From JAWQFO01 sp033436665 (lineage in GTDB: Bacteria; Pseudomonadota; Alphaproteobacteria; Rhodobacterales; Rhodobacteraceae): a DNA stretch of 64,000 nt. The position numbers and the translations under genes are program-made. Location of the stretch: NCBI RefSeq assembly GCF_033436665.1, contig NZ_JAWQFO010000009.1, positions 94,816-158,815 of the forward strand, in the 5' to 3' direction. Positions within the stretch are counted from its first letter, which is position 1; every line of letters begins with the position of its first letter. Shown here in pieces: positions 42,030-48,953 of the stretch. The notes beneath the pieces were generated by a model that was not told the origin of the DNA, did not search any database, and was given only the letters and a program-made list of their open reading frames with translations.

Positions 42030-42820
42030 GGTGCGGGCCGCCTGTGATCGAAGCGGGCTAAATCCGCGAGGAAGTGGGCGAAGTCGCGCCCCGCGCTGTC
42101 GAGCAGCGCCGCTCCCTTTTCTGCTTTCGCCGCGGATGCGTCACCGCAGGCTCCGTCGGGGTTCAGGTCCTGCGCCAGCCAGCCCGGTGCGACGGGACGT
42201 CCGCCAAGCCCGATCTGCGGAAAGGCTTCGTCCCAGTCGCGCATCTCCGGGCGGAAGTCGCGCGCCTTGTCCATGTCCACGCAGTCGGGGCGCAAGGCAA
42301 GCATGGCCGAGGTCTCGACCGCGCCGGCGTGGATGTCATGACCGTAGTCTTCCGCGTCGAAATGACTTTGCCACGCGGCGAAACCGCCCCAGGAGCAGGA
42401 GACGACGATCAGTTCCGCTTCACGCCGCAACTCGCGCGCCGCGATCTGCAGCAGCGCGCTGTTTCCGCCGTGACCGTTGAACAGTACCAGCCGCTCGACC
42501 CCCGCGCGGGCCACCGACATCCCGATGTCGCGCAGCATCGACAGCAGGGTTTGTGCCGACAGCGCCAGCGTGCCCGGGAAATCGGCATGCTCGTCGCTTT
42601 TGGTGATGCCGAGGGTCGGCAGCACCAGCACCGATTGCGCAGGGTCGAGCGCCGTGAGCATGCGTGTTGCCACCGCGTCGATGAGATCGCTGTCCACCGA
42701 CAAAGGCAGGTGCGGACCGTGCTGTTCGGTCGCGCCAAGCGGCAAAACGGCGACGGTGTCGCGCGGCAGGTCGCGAAACGCGCGCGACGGCAGGTCGGCC
42801 CAATAGCCCTGGACGCTCAT
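42026..42820 (-). CDS. creatininase family protein
   Basis: A 264-residue member of the creatinine amidohydrolase family. Metal-binding residues are seen at E32 and H34 (LGATEQHGPHLPL), D43 (SVDSDL) and in FNGHGGN and GAVETS. Family members open cyclic amides or cleave formamides. The frame is open 76 codons further up, but the ATG at 42820 overlaps the stop of a small upstream ORF (ATGA) and begins the conserved region. No strong ribosome-binding site precedes it, which fits translational coupling. Confidence 0.87.
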   Translation of the reverse strand: MSVQGYWADLPSRAFRDLPRDTVAVLPLGATEQHGPHLPLSVDSDLIDAVATRMLTALDPAQSVLVLPTLGITKSDEHADFPGTLALSAQTLLSMLRDIGMSVARAGVERLVLFNGHGGNSALLQIAARELRREAELIVVSCSWGGFAAWQSHFDAEDYGHDIHAGAVETSAMLALRPDCVDMDKARDFRPEMRDWDEAFPQIGLGGRPVAPGWLAQDLNPDGACGDASAAKAEKGAALLDSAGRDFAHFLADLARFDHRRPAP

Positions 42821-42915
42821 GGCCGAATTCCGCAGAAGTTGGGGAACAGAGCGGCCGGGGCTGTCCCGGCAATCGCTGCATCTCCGATCCGTGCCAAAAG
42901 AACACGCATACCCAT
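42817..42915 (-). CDS. 32-residue ORF with strong ribosome-binding site, coupled to creatininase gene
   Basis: An ATG at 42915 follows an excellent AAGGAGGAA site at 4-5 bases. The frame encodes 32 residues (starting MGMRVLLARIGDAA, ending FPNFCGIRP). Its TGA overlaps the creatininase ATG. It lies first in the operon, so translation of this ORF probably carries ribosomes to the creatininase start, which has no good site of its own. It may be a leader peptide, or what is left of an internally deleted gene, like the SDR remnant at 18428. I recognise no family. Confidence 0.5.
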   Translation of the reverse strand: MGMRVLLARIGDAAIAGTAPAALFPNFCGIRP

Positions 42916-42964
42916 GGCTTCCTCCTTCAAGGAACTGGTTTCGCGTGGCCCTGATGTCGATCTG

Positions 42965-43010
42965 TGCCAGAGATGTGCTTAAAGCGTTCCAGAAACGGAC
43001 CGCTCTGGCA
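42965..43010. promoter_or_regulatory. inverted repeat in divergent promoter region
   Basis: TGCCAGAG (42965-42972) and CTCTGGCA (43003-43010) form a perfect 8-bp inverted repeat with a 30-bp spacer, in the 123-bp region between the minus-strand catabolic operon and the Rid-family gene. The half-site centres are 38 bp apart. It could bind a dimer of dimers or a looping regulator; no regulator gene lies next to it. Confidence 0.4.
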
Positions 43011-43038
43011 AGTCGTTTTTGAAAGGGTGCGCTGCGAC

Positions 43039-43428
43039 ATGAAAGCACTGAACCCGGGCACGCTGCGCCCGCCCTTCGCCGCCTATGCGCATGGAACCGA
43101 GATCCCGGCGGGCCTGCGGCTCGTCCGCACCTCGGGGCAACTTGGCATCCGGAAGGACGACACGATCCCCGAGACCGCCTTTGAGCAGGCGGTCCTGTGT
43201 TTCGAGAACATCCGTGCCATTCTCGCCGAAGCCGGAATGGGGCCCGCGGATGTGGCGCATGTCTCGGCCTACGTCACCGCGCGCGAGCACATGGCCGGGT
43301 ACATGCGCGCGCGTGACGCGTTTCTGGGCGCACCCGAGCGCCTGCCGAGCTCCACGCTGCTGATCGTGACGGGCTTCACGCGCCCGGAATTCAAGGTCGA
43401 AGTCGAGGTCTGGGCGGCAGCCCCCTGA
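43039..43428 (+). CDS. Rid family protein (YjgF/YER057c), without the RidA arginine
   Basis: A 129-residue Rid-fold protein. The N-terminal half (LVRTSGQLGIRKDD, FENIRAILAEAGMGPADVAHVSAYVT) and the end FKVEVEVWAA are standard. RidA proteins hydrolyse reactive imines using a conserved Arg in a P-A-R-S context before the last strands. Here the aligned segment reads LPSST, so a Ser stands in its place, as in the Rid4-Rid7 groups. It may act on a different intermediate of the neighbouring pathway. The start is the ATG at 43039, divergent from the catabolic operon. Confidence 0.82.
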   Translation: MKALNPGTLRPPFAAYAHGTEIPAGLRLVRTSGQLGIRKDDTIPETAFEQAVLCFENIRAILAEAGMGPADVAHVSAYVTAREHMAGYMRARDAFLGAPERLPSSTLLIVTGFTRPEFKVEVEVWAAAP

Positions 43429-43738
43429 CATCCCGCACGCGCCGGGCCGGCCGGTAACGGGCAGCGCTCGTCGGGGAGACCCCGGCTGATCGGACGGCGC
43501 AGCCTCGTGCCACGCGACCCTGTGTACAACTCTGACCCGCGGATGACCCGGTCGGGAACAATTCCGTGAAGATCGCGTTGCCCTTGGAGGCCGCGGCAAT
43601 CGTCGGTGCCTTGCTTACAGGTCAATCGCCCGACTGCATTCCCGGGGACGCCGTGTGCGATCCCGACAGGTGACCCCTTGTCTGCGGAATTCGCATCGCG
43701 CGTCGCAATAGCTCCGGAAGGGGTGGGAGGGAAAGCAC
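43429..43738. other. intergenic region, 310 bp
   Basis: There is no supportable gene here. A 7-bp hairpin (43470-43486) may end the Rid-gene transcript. A GGAAC-N16-CGTT motif at 43555-43579 is described separately. The remainder up to the small membrane-peptide gene is plain high-G+C sequence ending in a GGGAGG ribosome-binding site. Confidence 0.6.
43555..43579 (+). promoter_or_regulatory. EcfG-like stress promoter motif
   Basis: GGAAC (43555-43559) and CGTT (43576-43579) are separated by 16 bp. That is the consensus of alphaproteobacterial general-stress (EcfG/RpoE2-type) promoters as I recall it. It lies 160 bp upstream of the membrane-peptide gene that heads the stress-type cluster. Many Rhodobacterales lack this sigma factor, so the match could be by chance. 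Confidence 0.4.
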
Positions 43739-43807
43739 ATGCACAGCGTCATCTACATCGTCGGCCTCGTGGTCGTCGTGCTGGCGATTATCGCCTTCGT
43801 ATTCTGA
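43739..43807 (+). CDS. 22-residue single-span membrane peptide
   Basis: A GGGAGG site precedes an ATG that opens a 22-codon frame, MHSVIYIVGLVVVVLAIIAF plus VF, ending in TGA. Nearly the whole peptide is one hydrophobic helix. Tiny proteins of this kind (…IYIVGLVVVVLAI…) are common but seldom annotated in proteobacteria. It is the first gene of the cluster with the holin-like and DUF3618 proteins. The ribosome-binding site, composition and position make it a real gene. Confidence 0.65.
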   Translation: MHSVIYIVGLVVVVLAIIAFVF

Positions 43808-43838
43808 TCAGCGTCACACCGAAATTGGGAGAGATCGA

Positions 43839-44495
43839 ATGACACAATCCTCAGACAAGCGCCCCGATCCGGCAGGCGCCGGCACCGGACAGGCGCCGGC
43901 GACATCGCCGGGAACCGGAGCGACAGCAGGCGGTTCGGGCACTGAGCAGGCCGCGCAAAAGGCGCGCGACGCCGCCAACGACGCGGCCGAGAAGGCCCGG
44001 ACCACCGCGCAGAACGTGACCGAAAAGGTTGCCTCGGAAGCTGCCGGTTATGCCGAGGACGCGAAGTCGCAGGCCGCGGACGAGGTGAGCCACGTCTCGT
44101 CGGCGCTGCGCTCCGCCGCCGACGATCTGCGCAGCGGATCGCCGGCCGAACGCACGTTCAGCCAGTTGGCCGACGGGCTTGCTGACGCCTCCGAAACCAT
44201 CCGCGGCAAGGATCTCGGCGAAATCGTGCAGGACATCAACGGGTTCGCCCGGCGCAATCCGGCTGTGTTCCTCGGAAGCGCTGCCCTGCTCGGGTTTGCC
44301 GCGACACGGTTCGCCAAGGCGTCGAGCGCGGCGTCCCACACACCCGAGCCGGGTCACGTTGTCCGCCAGAGCGCACAACCGTCCCATGGCGCGTCGCAGC
44401 ACGCCGCCGCGACACCCACCGCGACGCCGGCCGCACCGGCCACCGCGCCTGCACGCCCGACAACCCCGACCAGCCCCACGGGAGGAGACAGATGA
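43839..44495 (+). CDS. Ala-rich helical protein with single membrane segment (DUF883-like)
   Basis: A 218-residue protein of low complexity. It has a disordered Gly/Pro/Ala/Thr head (1-35), a long Ala/Glu/Lys/Asp amphipathic helix region (36-130) that may form a coiled coil, a short hydrophobic segment AVFLGSAALLGFAATRFAK (about 142-160), and a Pro/Ala/Thr-rich tail. The layout resembles DUF883/ElaB-type ribosome- or membrane-linked stress proteins, and the NPAVFLG…GF-ATRF end of the helix is typical. The function is unknown. The stop overlaps the next ATG (ATGA). Confidence 0.7.
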   Translation: MTQSSDKRPDPAGAGTGQAPATSPGTGATAGGSGTEQAAQKARDAANDAAEKARTTAQNVTEKVASEAAGYAEDAKSQAADEVSHVSSALRSAADDLRSGSPAERTFSQLADGLADASETIRGKDLGEIVQDINGFARRNPAVFLGSAALLGFAATRFAKASSAASHTPEPGHVVRQSAQPSHGASQHAAATPTATPAAPATAPARPTTPTSPTGGDR

Positions 44496-44890
44496 GCCTC
44501 GAAACACAGAAATCCACCGGCAACCTTCTGTCCGACGCCCTGACCCACGTCAGCGGCCTCGTGCGCAAGGAGGTCGACCTCGCCCGTGCGGAGGTCAACG
44601 AGAGCGTTCAGAACGCCGGCACTGCAATCGGTCTTCTGGTCGGCGCGGTCGTCATATCGCTCACCGCACTCAACGTTCTGACCGCGGCCCTCGTCGCCGG
44701 TCTGACCGAAGCCGGAATTCCGGCCGGATGGTCGGCCCTGATCGTGGGCGTCATCCTGGCCATCGTGGCCTACGTGATGGCCAACAAGGGCACCGAGGAT
44801 CTCAAGCTCAGCAGCCTCGCGCCGACGCGCACGGCCGAGAACGTCAAGCGCGACGCGCAAGCGGTAAAGGAGGTTTACGATGACAAATGA
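44492..44890 (+). CDS. phage-holin-like superfamily III protein
   Basis: A 132-residue membrane protein with an N-terminal helix (LLSDALTHVSGLVRKEVDLARAEV) and two membrane segments at about 44-70 and 78-97. It fits the phage holin family (DUF1469) found in non-phage stress and envelope operons. Nothing else here is phage-like, so lysis is not implied. It overlaps its neighbours on both sides and ends inside the start of the DUF3618 gene. Confidence 0.75.
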   Translation: MSLETQKSTGNLLSDALTHVSGLVRKEVDLARAEVNESVQNAGTAIGLLVGAVVISLTALNVLTAALVAGLTEAGIPAGWSALIVGVILAIVAYVMANKGTEDLKLSSLAPTRTAENVKRDAQAVKEVYDDK

Positions 44891-46214
44891 TACCCGCAAG
44901 CCGGATGAGATCGAACGCGAGATCGAGGCGGAACGCGCCGGTCTCAGCTCGACGCTCGACGAGCTTCAGGACCGGTTCTCGGTCGATCACCTCGTGCGGC
45001 AGTTCAGCGACCAGGTGCGCGAGCACGGGGGGGATCTCGGCCGGTCGATCTCGGACTCGGTCAAGCAGAACCCGATGGCGCTGGCGCTGACCGGTGTCGG
45101 CATCGCCTGGATGATTTTCGGCAACGGCACGGGCGGGTCCCGCAGCGGTCAGCCGGCCCGGTTCCAGCGTCATGACTACGACGACCCCGAGCCGCTCGAG
45201 CGCCGCGATCCATACGATCGCGTGACCTCCAGCCGCAGCGGCGTCACCCGTTATCCTGGGACCGACGAGCGGAGTTATGCCGCCGGTTTGAGAAGCGCCC
45301 GGACAGCGCCGACCTGGGCGCGGAGCATCGACGACGACTGGGACGATGACGATTGGGATGACGATGACTGGAGCGACGACGGGCGCGGCATCGGAGACCG
45401 CGTCGGCGACGCGGCCGGCGCGGTGTCCGACGCCGCCGGTTCGGCCCGGGATGCAGCAAGCGATGCGGCCAGGTCGGCCTCGCAATCGGCGTCGAGCGCG
45501 GCAGCCTCGGCCCGAGATACCGCCTCGGGCGCAGCACGCTCGGCCTCTCAGTCGGCGTCCAGCGCGGCAGGCGCCGCAGGCGATACCGCGCGCCGCGCGG
45601 GTCGATCTGTCTCGGACGCTGCGAGTTCCGCCGCCGGTTCGGCCGCAGCGGCCGGACGCTCCGCCCGGCGCGGCGTCCAGCGGGCGGCGGATAACGCGTC
45701 GCGACGTGCCGCGCGCCTGCGCCAGCGTCTGAGCGAAGGCACCGAAACCATGAGCGAGGAGGCGCGCGCCCGCGTCGTGGCGGCCCGCGAACGGGCGATC
45801 GAGGCCCGCGATGCGGCCTATGACTACGGTCGCCGCGGGCGCGAGCGGGCCGTGGACGTCTTCGAGGAGCAGCCGCTGGTTGTAGGTGCGCTTGCGCTGG
45901 CCGTGGGTGCGGCTTTGGGCGCGGCGCTGCCCCGAAGCCGCACCGAGGACCACTATCTCGGCGAACAGAGCGACAGGCTCTTCGAAGAGGCGGAACGCGT
46001 CTATGCCGAGGAACGACGCAAGCTCACCGAGGTTGCGCGCGCCGCGACCCAGGAGGCCAGGGCGATCGTCGAGGAGACCCGCGACAAGGCGGATTCCGAG
46101 GCGCCCGGCGCTGTCGACAAGGCGATCGGCAAGGCCGAGGAGGCCGGCAAGCGCGTCGCCGACGCAGCCTCCAAGGAAGCCGACAAGCAAAAGCTCGGAG
46201 ACGTCAAGTCGTGA
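44880..46214 (+). CDS. DUF3618 domain protein with acidic and Ala/Ser-rich repeats
   Basis: A 444-residue protein. The DUF3618 domain (residues 8-40, IEREIEAERAGLSSTLDELQ) is followed by a membrane-like segment (66-82). Then come a linker, an Asp/Trp tract (151-167), a long Ala/Ser/Arg helical region with a 22-residue tandem repeat (196-239), a second hydrophobic Gly/Ala segment (333-350), and a charged helical tail. It has a strong AAAGGAGG site and overlaps the holin-like gene by 11 bases. The length is well above typical DUF3618 proteins because of the repeat region. It probably acts at the inner membrane or envelope; the function is unknown. Confidence 0.8.
   Translation: MTNDTRKPDEIEREIEAERAGLSSTLDELQDRFSVDHLVRQFSDQVREHGGDLGRSISDSVKQNPMALALTGVGIAWMIFGNGTGGSRSGQPARFQRHDYDDPEPLERRDPYDRVTSSRSGVTRYPGTDERSYAAGLRSARTAPTWARSIDDDWDDDDWDDDDWSDDGRGIGDRVGDAAGAVSDAAGSARDAASDAARSASQSASSAAASARDTASGAARSASQSASSAAGAAGDTARRAGRSVSDAASSAAGSAAAAGRSARRGVQRAADNASRRAARLRQRLSEGTETMSEEARARVVAARERAIEARDAAYDYGRRGRERAVDVFEEQPLVVGALALAVGAALGAALPRSRTEDHYLGEQSDRLFEEAERVYAEERRKLTEVARAATQEARAIVEETRDKADSEAPGAVDKAIGKAEEAGKRVADAASKEADKQKLGDVKS
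45330..45380 (+). repeat. acidic DDDDW codon repeat
   Basis: About three copies of a 15-base unit encode DDDW-DDDDW-DDDDW within the DUF3618 protein. Asp codons alternate GAC and GAT, so the protein sequence appears to be held while the DNA varies. Such a tract could bind divalent cations. Confidence 0.7.
45465..45596 (+). repeat. tandem 66-bp (22-residue) repeat
   Basis: Two adjacent 22-residue units, both beginning AARSASQSASSAA, lie inside the Ala/Ser-rich helical region of the DUF3618 protein. The second unit ends GAAGDTARR instead of ASARDTASG. The unit length is two hendecads, as in right-handed coiled coils or LEA-like helices. Confidence 0.75.
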
Positions 46215-46234
46215 CGGCCTGACCAAACCGACAG

Positions 46235-46261
46235 GACCCGCGCCGGATCCCGGCGCGGGTC
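46235..46261 (+). terminator. terminator-like hairpin after DUF3618 gene
   Basis: A perfect 12-bp stem (GACCCGCGCCGG with CCGGCGCGGGTC, three-base loop) starts 20 bases after the DUF3618 stop, and TTGCGTGTT follows. It is strong enough to end or weaken transcription before the YihY/BrkB gene. Confidence 0.6.
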
Positions 46262-46285
46262 TTGCGTGTTCAAGGAGACCAAAAG

Positions 46286-47230
46286 ATGACACGCGGACGC
46301 GACGCTGCCACACCAACCGAGATCCCCGCCACCGGGTGGAAGGACATCGCTTTCCGCGTGAAGGACGAGATTTCCGCCGACCATGTCAGCCTGATCGCGG
46401 CCGGGGTCGCGTTCTACGCATTACTGGCGATCTTTCCGGCGATCACCGCGCTGATGGCGCTGGCCGGTCTGGTGCTGGAACCCGCCGAGGTCACCGCGCA
46501 GATCGAGACTTTCGCGTCGATCATGCCGCAGCAGGCGGCGCAGATCATCCTCGACCAGGCCGTCGAGGTGACCGGATCGAAGAATGCCGGGCTTGGGTTT
46601 GCCTTCATCATCGGCCTGGGGCTGGCGATCTACTCGGCGTCGAAGGGCATGTCGAGCCTGATCGAAGGACTGAACGTGGCCTACGACGAGCAGGACACGC
46701 GCGGCTTTATCCAGCGCACGGCGCTGACCCTCGGCCTGACCCTTCTGCTGATCGTCGGGCTGCTGCTCGGCCTCGGCGCGGCGCTCGCCGTGCCTGCCGC
46801 GCTGGCCCTGCTGCCGCTGCCGGGCTGGCTCGAGACGGTACTCGGGCTGGTGCGATGGATCGTGCTCGCCGTGATGACGATCCTCGGACTGGCGATGCTC
46901 TACCGCTTCGGTCCCGACCGCTCGGCCGCGCGCTGGGCCTGGCTGACGCCCGGGGCCGTCGTCGCCTGTGTCGTTTGGCTTGTCGCCTCGATCGGATTTT
47001 CCATCTACGTCAGCAACTTCGGATCCTACAACGAGACCTTCGGCAGCCTGTCGGGCGTCATCGTGTTGCTGATGTGGCTCTGGATCTCGGCATTCATCAT
47101 TCTCATGGGCGCCGAACTCAACTCCGAGATCGAAGCACAGACCCGCGTCGATACCACGGTCGGAAAGTCGATGCCGCCCGGCAAGCGCGGCGCGGTGAAG
47201 GCCGACACGCTGGGCGAGGCCGTCGAATAG
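46286..47230 (+). CDS. YihY/BrkB family inner-membrane protein
   Basis: A 314-residue polytopic protein of the YihY/virulence factor BrkB family. Characteristic parts are AAGVAFYALLAIFPAITAL near residue 40, the amphipathic segment with SASKGMSSLIEGLNVAYDE near 120-138, and FGSYNETFGSLSGVIVLLMWLW near the C-terminal end. About six membrane segments are visible. The ATG at 46286 has an AAGGAGA site. It lies after a hairpin at the end of the stress-type cluster. The role is uncertain; once called RNase BN in error. Confidence 0.9.
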   Translation: MTRGRDAATPTEIPATGWKDIAFRVKDEISADHVSLIAAGVAFYALLAIFPAITALMALAGLVLEPAEVTAQIETFASIMPQQAAQIILDQAVEVTGSKNAGLGFAFIIGLGLAIYSASKGMSSLIEGLNVAYDEQDTRGFIQRTALTLGLTLLLIVGLLLGLGAALAVPAALALLPLPGWLETVLGLVRWIVLAVMTILGLAMLYRFGPDRSAARWAWLTPGAVVACVVWLVASIGFSIYVSNFGSYNETFGSLSGVIVLLMWLWISAFIILMGAELNSEIEAQTRVDTTVGKSMPPGKRGAVKADTLGEAVE

Positions 47231-47534
47231 TCTCTGTCGGGACGGCGAGGGAAATTCGAGCGGCCGGTCTGGTCCGCCGTCCAGCCGCAACACATGCGCC
47301 GCGCCGAATTGCGGGAAGTGCTGTTGCACCTTCGCACTGCTGCTGATCGATCAGGGCATGACGCGAGGGCGCCGGGCGCTCTCCTCGATACGTCGGCATA
47401 GTTGATCACGCCTCCACGACACAGTCGCTTCCTAAGGTATCGATCGCTCGACGCTCCGACGCGACCCTGCCGTCCGCCATCGGACTTCCCGATGTGCGTT
47501 GCCTGGACGGTGCCAACAACTCGCCGCAGATCGC

Positions 47535-47546
47535 TTGCACGTGCAA
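47535..47546. promoter_or_regulatory. 12-bp perfect palindrome upstream of hydroxycinnamate operon
   Basis: TTGCACGTGCAA is a perfect palindrome 28 bp upstream of the proposed -35 element. It may be a site for an activator or a second regulator of the operon. The binding protein is unknown. Confidence 0.35.
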
Positions 47547-47573
47547 CAGGGGCCGATCGTTGAGTGAGGAAAT

Positions 47574-47603
47574 TTGGCACACGAATTGTTCATTGACATA
47601 ACA
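47574..47603 (+). promoter_or_regulatory. promoter and MarR-type operator of the hydroxycinnamate operon
   Basis: TTGGCA (47574-47579) and CATAAC (47597-47602) with a 17-bp spacer form a plausible promoter, about 50 bp before the crotonase ATG. TGTT-N9-AACA (47587-47603) overlaps the -10. A site of this size and position suits repression by the MarR protein encoded at 48465, as for CouR/FerR regulators released by hydroxycinnamoyl-CoA. Confidence 0.45.
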
Positions 47604-47653
47604 GTTCAGGTGCCGGATCGTACAATGACGATTAGGCAAACCGGACCGCGACG

Positions 47654-48442
47654 ATGACACGACAGAACCCTTCCGCCCCCCGGGACATTCTGCAGGTCGA
47701 TATCGACGGACCGCTGGCGATCCTGACGATGAACCGCCCCGACAAGCGCAACGCGATGAGCGATGCGCTACTTGCCGCGCTGGACGACTTCTTCGCAGCG
47801 CCGCCAAGCGGCGTGCGCGCGGCGGTGCTGACCGGGGTGGCGGGGCATTTCTGCTCGGGTCTCGACCTCGGTGAACATGTTGCCCGCGATGCGGAAGGCA
47901 CGATGCGCCATTCGCGCAACTGGCACCGGGTCATGGATGCAATCCAGTTCTCGGGCCTGCCCGTTGTCTCGGCCATGTTCGGCGCGGTGATCGGCGGCGG
48001 GTTGGAATTGGCGGCGGCGACCCATGTGCGCATCGCAGAACCCTCGACCGTCTTCCAGCTGCCCGAAGGGAGGCGCGGCATCTATGTCGGAGGCGGCGCC
48101 AGCGTGCGCGTCGGGCGCATCCTGGGGGCCGACCGGTTGTGCGAGATGATGCTCACCGGCCGCAAATACGCCGCCGAGGAAGGGCTGGCCCTGGGCCTGA
48201 CGCACTATGCAGTCGGCGAAGGTGAAGCGATGCCGCTGGCGCGGGAGCTTGCGACCAGGATCGCGCAGAATGCGCAATTGTCGAATTTCATGATGATCCA
48301 GGCGATCAGCCGGATTTCGGACATGTCGCGCGCGGACGGGCTGTTCACAGAAAGCCTTGCCGCCGCCGTGTCCCAGACCAGCGCCGACGCGGAGGAGGGG
48401 CTGAAGGCCTTCCTGGAAAAACGCACCCCGTCCTTCCGCTAG
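47654..48442 (+). CDS. crotonase-fold hydratase (probable hydroxycinnamoyl-CoA hydratase/lyase)
   Basis: A 262-residue enoyl-CoA hydratase family protein. The oxyanion-hole segments (HFCSGLDLGEH and GAVIGGGLELAAATH) and both acid/base Glu positions (GGGLELA and QLPEGRRG) are present. Placed with feruloyl-CoA synthase and a MarR regulator, it should hydrate feruloyl- or coumaroyl-CoA. Whether it also cleaves to the aldehyde and acetyl-CoA, as Ech does, is open, because its LPEGRRGIYVGGG stretch differs from the Pseudomonas Ech that I remember. Confidence 0.82.
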   Translation: MTRQNPSAPRDILQVDIDGPLAILTMNRPDKRNAMSDALLAALDDFFAAPPSGVRAAVLTGVAGHFCSGLDLGEHVARDAEGTMRHSRNWHRVMDAIQFSGLPVVSAMFGAVIGGGLELAAATHVRIAEPSTVFQLPEGRRGIYVGGGASVRVGRILGADRLCEMMLTGRKYAAEEGLALGLTHYAVGEGEAMPLARELATRIAQNAQLSNFMMIQAISRISDMSRADGLFTESLAAAVSQTSADAEEGLKAFLEKRTPSFR

Positions 48443-48464
48443 GCCCGCCCCAAGAGGAGACCCG

Positions 48465-48953
48465 ATGACCGCCACCGCGCCCCGCACCGAGGACCCGACC
48501 GCGGCGGACGCCGTGCTTTACCGGTTCACGGGGTACGCGATGAAGCGCGCCTACATGCGGGTACAGGACGCGGTCAGCGCGCGGCTGTCCGAAATGGGCC
48601 TGCGGATCGGCACCTTCTCGGCGCTGGGCGTGGTGGCGACCAACCCCGGCATCTCGCAATCGCGTCTGTCGGAAATCCTGCAGATCAAGCGGTCGGGGAT
48701 CGTGGTGGTGGTCGACGAACTCGAACGGGTCGGCGTTCTGGAACGCAGCGCGGTGCCCGGCGACCGCCGCATGTATGCGTTGAGTGTCACGCCCGGGGGC
48801 CACCGGCTTTGGCGCAAGGCCGAGGCCGCCGTTCGCGTGACCGAGGCGGAACTGTTCGCAACGCTCGATGCGGGCGAGACCGAGATCTTGCGACACCTGC
48901 TGGCAAAAGCGGCGCGCGGCGCGACAGCGGATGGGGGAGGGGATCCGGAATGA
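48465..48953 (+). CDS. MarR family transcriptional regulator
   Basis: A 162-residue winged-helix regulator. The recognition region is NPGISQSRLSEILQIKRSGIVVVVDELERVGVLER, followed by the wing SAVPGDRRMYALSVTPGG (each a location, about 62-110). It lies between the crotonase and CoA-ligase genes, and its stop overlaps the ligase start. MarR proteins in this setting (CouR, FerR) repress the operon and respond to the aryl-CoA product of the ligase. Confidence 0.9.
   Translation: MTATAPRTEDPTAADAVLYRFTGYAMKRAYMRVQDAVSARLSEMGLRIGTFSALGVVATNPGISQSRLSEILQIKRSGIVVVVDELERVGVLERSAVPGDRRMYALSVTPGGHRLWRKAEAAVRVTEAELFATLDAGETEILRHLLAKAARGATADGGGDPE

Larger units (their letters stand above)
47231..47653. 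other. intergenic region, 423 bp
   Basis: No gene is supported between 47231 and about 47530. The right part holds a 12-bp perfect palindrome and a promoter with an operator-like repeat, both listed separately. The last stretch (from about 47560) is A+T-richer than its surroundings, as expected for a promoter. Confidence 0.6.

Noticed and set aside
44492..44890. Prophage lysis gene
   Set aside because: The holin-like protein sits in a bacterial stress-type cluster with DUF3618 and DUF883-like genes; no other phage gene is present.
45465..45596. CRISPR or intergenic repeat array
   Set aside because: The repeat is inside a reading frame, in register with codons, has no spacers, and is explained by protein repeats.
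47593..47626. TTGACA…TACAAT as the promoter of the crotonase gene
   Set aside because: The two hexamers are 22 bp apart, too far for a standard promoter. TTGGCA-N17-CATAAC in the same stretch is better spaced.
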